Assembly (NCBI RefSeq): GCF_004345365.1
Contig: NZ_SLVF01000022.1
Coordinates: 1 to 64,000, forward strand
Reading direction: 5' to 3'
Length of the DNA: 64,000 nucleotides
Source: Kribbella sp. VKM Ac-2568
GTDB lineage: Bacteria; Actinomycetota; Actinomycetes; Propionibacteriales; Kribbellaceae
A program made the translations under genes and the position numbers. Position 1 is the stretch's first letter. Each line of letters opens with the position of its first letter. The notes beneath the pieces are model-generated. The model saw only the letters and a list, made by a program, of their open reading frames with translations, did no database searches and had not been told where the DNA came from. Positions 59,712 through 64,000 of the stretch are shown here, piece after piece.

Positions 59712-59878
59712 TCAGAAATGCCAGCTGCCCTGCATGACCAGGACCGGTACGTCGATCTTCGGCAGGTCAGCCCGGAAGTCGGTGTGCCAGGTGGCCACGC
59801 AGTCGATCGCCCCAACGGGTGACGCAGCGACAGCGGTGTTCCGGTGGCGTTCTCCAGTCCGACGGTGCCGTAGGGCAT
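59712..59878 (-). pseudogene. remnant of a chloroperoxidase-like alpha/beta hydrolase
   Basis: ATG 59878 (site GGGAGAGG) begins MPYGTVGLENATGTPLSL, the N terminus of non-heme chloroperoxidase-like hydrolases; in the +1 frame relative to it the sequence then reads CVATWHTDFRADLPKIDVPVLVMQGSW before TGA at 59714-59712. This second segment lies near residue 200 in intact homologues, so most of the gene (nucleophile loop included) is missing. Only the two ends of an internal deletion survive. Confidence 0.6.
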
Positions 59879-60224
59879 GGCTGCTTTCCTCTCCCTGCCA
59901 GCGATCGTGAGAAGTGTGACCAGCGTGCCGCCGTCTGCTGTACGTTCGTATCCGTGAGTCCCGGGGTGATTTCGGTGTCTACCCCGGGATCAGGTCCCGA
60001 TGATCCCCAGCGGCCCATTGCTGACACGGAGCTTCCGGGCAAGACTTGAAGGCAGCCGTCAAGGGCCCGACCGACGGTGGCAAATGCATTAGCGAGCGCA
60101 GCGGTACTGCTCTTGCCGTCGCGCCGTGCAGGTGGCGAACGGAGGCCGAGATGGCCAGCGAACCGGCGATCAGACTCGTGGACGACGTCGACGGAACGAC
60201 CCGACACGCAAGCAAAGTCGACTG
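59879..60224. other. non-coding stretch with a long inverted repeat
   Basis: 346 bp between the hydrolase remnant and the LAL regulator. It contains TCCCGGGGT-N13-ACCCCGGGA (59959-59989), a perfect 9-bp-arm hairpin that could be a terminator or operator. No convincing gene was seen. Confidence 0.5.
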
Positions 60225-62978
60225 TTGAGCACCATCGCGCCTCTCTTGCGCGGACGGCAGGCCGAGTGCCGGCAGCTCGAGCTGCTGGTCGACGCCGCCC
60301 GCCACGGTAGGAGCCAGGCCTTGGTGATCTCCGGTGAGGCCGGGATCGGCAAGTCGGCGTTGCTGGACTACCTGGTGGCCGAGGCCTCCGGCTGCCGCGT
60401 GATCCGGGTGGTCGGCGTACAGGTCGAAGCGGAACTCGCTTTCGCTGGGCTGCACCAGCTGTGTTCGCCGCTGCTGGACCAGCTCGACCGTCTCCCCGCG
60501 CCGCAGCGTGAGGCGCTTGGCACGGCCCTCGGCTTGCAGAACGGCCTCGCGCCGGACAGATTCCTGGTGGGGCTGGCGGTGTTGAGCCTGATGGCTTCCG
60601 CCGCGGCTGAGCGTCCTCTGCTGTGTGTGGCTGACGACGCGCAGTGGCTGGATCGGACCTCCGCGGAAACTCTTGCCTTCGTCGGGCGTCGGTTGGTGGC
60701 GGAGTCGGTCGGGTTGGTGTTCGCGATGCGGGACCCGGCTGACGAGCAGGCGTTTGCCGGGCTGCCGCAACTGGTCCTGGGCGGCCTACCTCCCCAGGAC
60801 GCGCGAGAACTGCTGGCTGCGGTGGTTCCTGGAGCGTTGGACGAGCGGGTGCGCGACCGCATCGTCGCCGAGACCCGCGGAAACCCGCTGGCCTTGCTGG
60901 AGCTACCTCGAGAGCTGATCTCGGCCGAGCTGACGGGTGGGTTTCGCCTGCCGGGCGCCCAGGGCCTCTCGGACCGGATCGAGGACGGCTTCCAGCGTCG
61001 ACTGGCGCCGCTGCCGCCCGACACACGCCGGCTGCTGCTGGTCGCAGGTGCGGATCCGACCGGCGACCCGGCGCTGATCTACCGCGCTGCGTCGCGGCTC
61101 GGCATCGATGTCGACGGGCACGATCTCACCGCGTTCGCGGGACTGCTGCACTGGGGCACGCAGGTGACCTTCCACCATCCACTCGCCCGTTCGGCTGTCT
61201 ATCGAGCGGCCTCGCCCGACGAGCGCCGGGAAGCACACCGTGCGCTCGCCGAAGCCACCGATCCGGTCCACGACGCCGACCGTCGCGCGTGGCATCTCGC
61301 CCACGCGACTGAGGGGCCTGACGAAGACGTCGCCGCCGAACTGGAACGCTCGGCAAGGCGGGCACGGGCCCGGGGCGGACTCGCCGCGGCCGCTGCCTTC
61401 CTCGAACGAGCGACGCAACTCACCCCGGGCCGCGCGCGACAGGCGCACCGCGCGCTAGCAGCCGCCCGAGCCAAGCTCCAGATCGGTGCGGTCGAATCGA
61501 CGCTGGCTATGCTCTCTGTAGCCGAGGAGGGGCCGCTCGACGACCTCCAGCGGGCGCATATCGAATTGCTGCGGGCAGAAGCCGCCTTCGCCTCGAATCG
61601 CGGTTCTGAGGCCCCCTCGCTGTTACTTGCCGCCGCACGCCGACTCGAATCGCTGGACGGCAAACTCGCTCGTGATACCTATCTGGACGCGCTTTCCGCC
61701 GCCATGTTCGCCGGGCGCCTGGCTGATCGCACGGGTGTCGGTGTGGTGGAGGTCGCGCGGGCGGCACGGCGGACACCCCGCTCGCGTGAGCCGGACAATG
61801 GTGAACTGCTCCTTGAAGCGCTCTCTACGCGCTTCACCGACGGGTACGCGGCCGCGGCTCCACTGGCAAAGCGAGCGCTGCGGGCGTGCTGCAGTACCGA
61901 GATCACCGCGGAGGAGGGACTTCGCTGGCTTTGGCTGGCCGAAGCCATCGCGGCGGACCTGTGGGACGACCAGAGCTGGGAGGTCCTGACCAGCCGCCAT
62001 CTCAGGCTGGCGCGGGAGTCGGGCGCACTTGGCGAACTTGTCCTCGCGCTCAACTCGCGCATCGTCCTTGAGTTGTTCGCCGGCCACTTCAGGGCAGCGG
62101 GGACCCTCACCGACGAAGCATGCGTCGTCACTGAGACGATCGCCGGCAGCATCGTCCCCTATGGCGCCGTCTGGCTCGCCGCCTGGCATGGCCGCGAAGA
62201 CGAAGCAGTCCGGCTGATCAGAACCGCGGCCGCCGAGGCTCTGGCCCGCGGCGAGGGAATAGGCCTGACGGTCACGCAAGCTGCCGGCGCCATGCTCGCC
62301 AACGGTCTCGGGCACCACGAACGCGCAATGGACGAAGGCCGACTGGCCAGCGAGTCGCCACGGGAGCTAGCTGCACCCAATTGGGGACTTGCCGAGTTGG
62401 TCGAGGCGGCCGCCCGTGTCGGTAACGGCAAGCTCGCTGCCGAGGCCTTCGCGCGCCTCTCGGAGATGACGACTGCAAGTGGCACCGAGTGGGCGATGGG
62501 GCTCGACGCCCGGGCACGCGCATTACTCAGCGACGACGACAGCGCCGAGCCGCTCTACCGCGAGGCAATCGATCGGCTCAGCCGCACGCGGGTAAGCGCC
62601 GAGCTGGCCAGGGCCAGGCTGCTGTACGGCGAGTGGCTGCGTCGCCGTGGTCGCAGCTTGGACGCGCGCGAACAGTTGCGTGAGGCGTACGAGATGTTCA
62701 CCGCGATGGAAGCCGAGGCGTTTTCCGAGCGCGCGCACCGCGAACTCGTGGCCACGGGGGAGAAAGCCCGCAAGCGCACCGTGACCACCACCGATCAGCT
62801 CACGGCCCGGGAGGCTCAGGTCGCTCGGCTGGCGCGGGACGGTCTGTCGAATCCCGAGATCGGCACGCGTCTGTTCCTGAGTCCGCGCACCGTCGAGTAT
62901 CACCTGGGAAACGTCTTCGCCAAGCTCGGCATCACCTCGCGCCACGAGCTCGGCAACGTGCCCAGTAGCGTCCGATAA
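60225..62978 (+). CDS. large ATP-binding LuxR-type regulator (LAL family)
   Basis: About 917 residues. N-terminal AAA/STAND ATPase with Walker A GEAGIGKSALL (about 33-43) and Walker B-like LLCVADDAQWLD; long helical TPR-like middle (about 330-830); C-terminal LuxR HTH (about 850-905; LTAREAQVARLARDGLSNPEIGTRLF). Such proteins activate degradative or secondary-metabolite genes. The start is uncertain: TTG 60225 begins just before the conserved LLRGRQAECRQLE, while a GTG at 60126 would add a 33-residue Arg-rich extension of unlikely coding quality. Confidence 0.85.
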   Translation: MSTIAPLLRGRQAECRQLELLVDAARHGRSQALVISGEAGIGKSALLDYLVAEASGCRVIRVVGVQVEAELAFAGLHQLCSPLLDQLDRLPAPQREALGTALGLQNGLAPDRFLVGLAVLSLMASAAAERPLLCVADDAQWLDRTSAETLAFVGRRLVAESVGLVFAMRDPADEQAFAGLPQLVLGGLPPQDARELLAAVVPGALDERVRDRIVAETRGNPLALLELPRELISAELTGGFRLPGAQGLSDRIEDGFQRRLAPLPPDTRRLLLVAGADPTGDPALIYRAASRLGIDVDGHDLTAFAGLLHWGTQVTFHHPLARSAVYRAASPDERREAHRALAEATDPVHDADRRAWHLAHATEGPDEDVAAELERSARRARARGGLAAAAAFLERATQLTPGRARQAHRALAAARAKLQIGAVESTLAMLSVAEEGPLDDLQRAHIELLRAEAAFASNRGSEAPSLLLAAARRLESLDGKLARDTYLDALSAAMFAGRLADRTGVGVVEVARAARRTPRSREPDNGELLLEALSTRFTDGYAAAAPLAKRALRACCSTEITAEEGLRWLWLAEAIAADLWDDQSWEVLTSRHLRLARESGALGELVLALNSRIVLELFAGHFRAAGTLTDEACVVTETIAGSIVPYGAVWLAAWHGREDEAVRLIRTAAAEALARGEGIGLTVTQAAGAMLANGLGHHERAMDEGRLASESPRELAAPNWGLAELVEAAARVGNGKLAAEAFARLSEMTTASGTEWAMGLDARARALLSDDDSAEPLYREAIDRLSRTRVSAELARARLLYGEWLRRRGRSLDAREQLREAYEMFTAMEAEAFSERAHRELVATGEKARKRTVTTTDQLTAREAQVARLARDGLSNPEIGTRLFLSPRTVEYHLGNVFAKLGITSRHELGNVPSSVR

Positions 62979-63016
62979 CGACCGGCACCCATACCCGCTA
63001 GGCGCCGGGTGCGGAC

Positions 63017-63451
63017 CTAGTCGAGGTCGATGCGGACCGTTAGCGGGTTCGTGCTCATGACGTGGGAGGCGCTCAGGCAGAGCCGGCGCCAGCCGTTGTC
63101 CCGACCGAGCTCTCGCCGTCGCTCGCCCGGGTCGTCGCGGTCGACGATGTGAGCCGTCCCGGTCATCCACCTGCCGCCGGCGCTGAAGCGGACTCGCACC
63201 CGGGGGTCACTTTCGATATTCCGAACGTAGTCGGTGCGCCGCCCGTGCTGGGCGATCAGCCAGAACGTGGTGCCTTCCAGTCCGTTACAGATCGGCGTGC
63301 GATGCGGCTGCCCTGTGTGTCGCCCGATCGTTTCGAGATGGGCGTCGCCAGGCGGTGCCAGTCCCAGCCACCACACCAGGCGCACGGGAGGGTCGACGAC
63401 GAGGCGCTGAAACAGCCGTACAGCGTGATACTTCCGATCGGACCCGATCAT
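63017..63451 (-). CDS. deazaflavin (F420)-dependent nitroreductase-family protein (DDN-like)
   Basis: 144 residues. RLFQRLVVDPPVRLVWWLGLAPPGDAHLETIGRHTGQPHRTPICNGLEGTTFWLIAQHGRR... is the typical DDN layout, in which residues of the middle strands bind F420. Uses reduced F420 to reduce quinones, flavins or nitro compounds in actinobacteria. ATG 63451 is overlapped by the stop of an 11-codon frame (63483-63448); GTG 63490 is an alternative start. Confidence 0.85.
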   Translation of the reverse strand: MIGSDRKYHAVRLFQRLVVDPPVRLVWWLGLAPPGDAHLETIGRHTGQPHRTPICNGLEGTTFWLIAQHGRRTDYVRNIESDPRVRVRFSAGGRWMTGTAHIVDRDDPGERRRELGRDNGWRRLCLSASHVMSTNPLTVRIDLD

Positions 63452-63551
63452 GTTGTCCCCGTGACAACTCGGTAGGTGGACATGTGACACCCCTTTCGTC
63501 TCTGTGAGTGGACTGCTCTACCGCAGGTGTAGAGCGAAGGCTGCACCGGCC

Positions 63552-64000
63552 CTAAGCCACTTGCGGCCTCTCGACAACCGTGCGGGATCCGAGCGGACTG
63601 GTGCACTCCAGCCGCACCCGGTCCGCGCTGACCAGACCGAGCTGTACCGCTCGCGGAGGCATCATCGCGTTGATGGCCCAGTCTGCCGCGGTGCGGGTCC
63701 GGTTGCCGGGGAGCGAGAGGAGGTGGTAGCCGCGAGTGACGGTCTTGGCGGCGAGGCCGGACAGGGGTATGTGCAGCGGATTGGCGGCTGCCTTGCGGCC
63801 CCCGAGATCGACCAGGAAGCCGAGGTCGTGATGCTGATAGGGCTCGAGGTCGTGCCCCGTCAGCGAGGCCGCGACGTTGCGGGCCACGAGCTTGCCCTGC
63901 CGCTGGGCGTGCTGCGCGGTCATGCCGGTGATCGAGCCCGGATGCGTGAGATCGGGAACCGCCGCGCAATCCCCACAGGCGAACACGTGCGCGCGGCCGC
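63552..64000 (-). CDS. NDH-2-like FAD-dependent oxidoreductase, C-terminal part (partial)
   Basis: The gene runs off the right edge. Visible: VFACGDCAAVPDLTHPGSITGMTAQHAQRQGKLVARNVAASL (FAD-binding C-terminal motif with GDCA) and a tail ending in VERPQVA. Matches the end of type II NADH:quinone oxidoreductases and related pyridine nucleotide-disulfide oxidoreductases, which feed electrons into the quinone pool without pumping. The stop is at 63554-63552. Confidence 0.85.
   Translation of the reverse strand, partial: GRAHVFACGDCAAVPDLTHPGSITGMTAQHAQRQGKLVARNVAASLTGHDLEPYQHHDLGFLVDLGGRKAAANPLHIPLSGLAAKTVTRGYHLLSLPGNRTRTAADWAINAMMPPRAVQLGLVSADRVRLECTSPLGSRTVVERPQVA

Overview
The window is high-GC DNA with strong G/C preference at third codon positions, actinobacterial-type shine-dalgarno sites and many promoters in which a TANNNT -10 box sits exactly 6 nt before the start codon (leaderless transcripts). 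Gene content (F420/deazaflavin-type enzyme, ECF41 and LAL regulators, split Tat genes, many two-component and LuxR/AraC/LysR/WYL regulators) fits a soil Actinomycetota; a Propionibacteriales member such as Kribbella or Nocardioides is my guess, not a demonstrated fact. No rRNA, tRNA, CRISPR array, intact insertion sequence or prophage was seen.

Layout. 1-425: end of tatC and tatB. 1.1-4.9 kb: two-component system plus ABC exporter, with two near-identical palindromes upstream of the kinase and exporter transcription units and a putative leaderless leader peptide in front of the ATPase. 5-9.6 kb: small proteins, DUF1275, GNAT, a MarR-like regulator with an IS30-type HTH, divergent from a DUF4097 protein. 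9.6-12.5 kb: operon of a DtxR/MntR-type regulator, a Tat-exported two-domain multicopper oxidase and a ZIP transporter. 12.6-17.7 kb: two divergent ABC exporters. 17.8-22.9 kb: operon of ApbE, two-component system, ferric-reductase-like flavocytochrome and two FMN-binding lipoprotein/secreted-type proteins (extracytosolic flavin electron transfer). 23-36 kb: DinB-like protein, LPG-synthase-type membrane protein, transglycosylase with a proline/glutamate-rich tail, monooxygenase, two universal stress proteins, MFS plus berberine-bridge-type oxidase, regulators. 36-41 kb: NmrA-type / haloalkane-dehalogenase-like / DUF1772 operon, LysR/EamA pair. 41-44.1 kb: ECF41 sigma factor locus with three promoters of identical architecture. 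44.2-50 kb: hemerythrin/DUF2249, ferredoxin, cupins and a COG2345 regulator, an epoxide hydrolase and a WYL regulator. 50.1-58.1 kb: seven tightly overlapping genes encoding a complex I / hydrogenase-4-like membrane complex with its ArsR regulator, syntenic with M. tuberculosis Rv0081-Rv0087, whose large subunit has lost the Ni-Fe cysteines. 58.3-64 kb: small proteins, HD protein, LAL regulator, deazaflavin-type reductase and the end of an NDH-2-like gene.

Four gene remnants (an ECF sigma factor, a MarR regulator, an SDR/oxidase chimera and a chloroperoxidase-like hydrolase) lie between intact operons, showing repeated deletion in this accessory region. The common functional theme is redox chemistry at the membrane and outside the cell (flavins, copper, iron-sulfur, quinones) with stress-type regulation.
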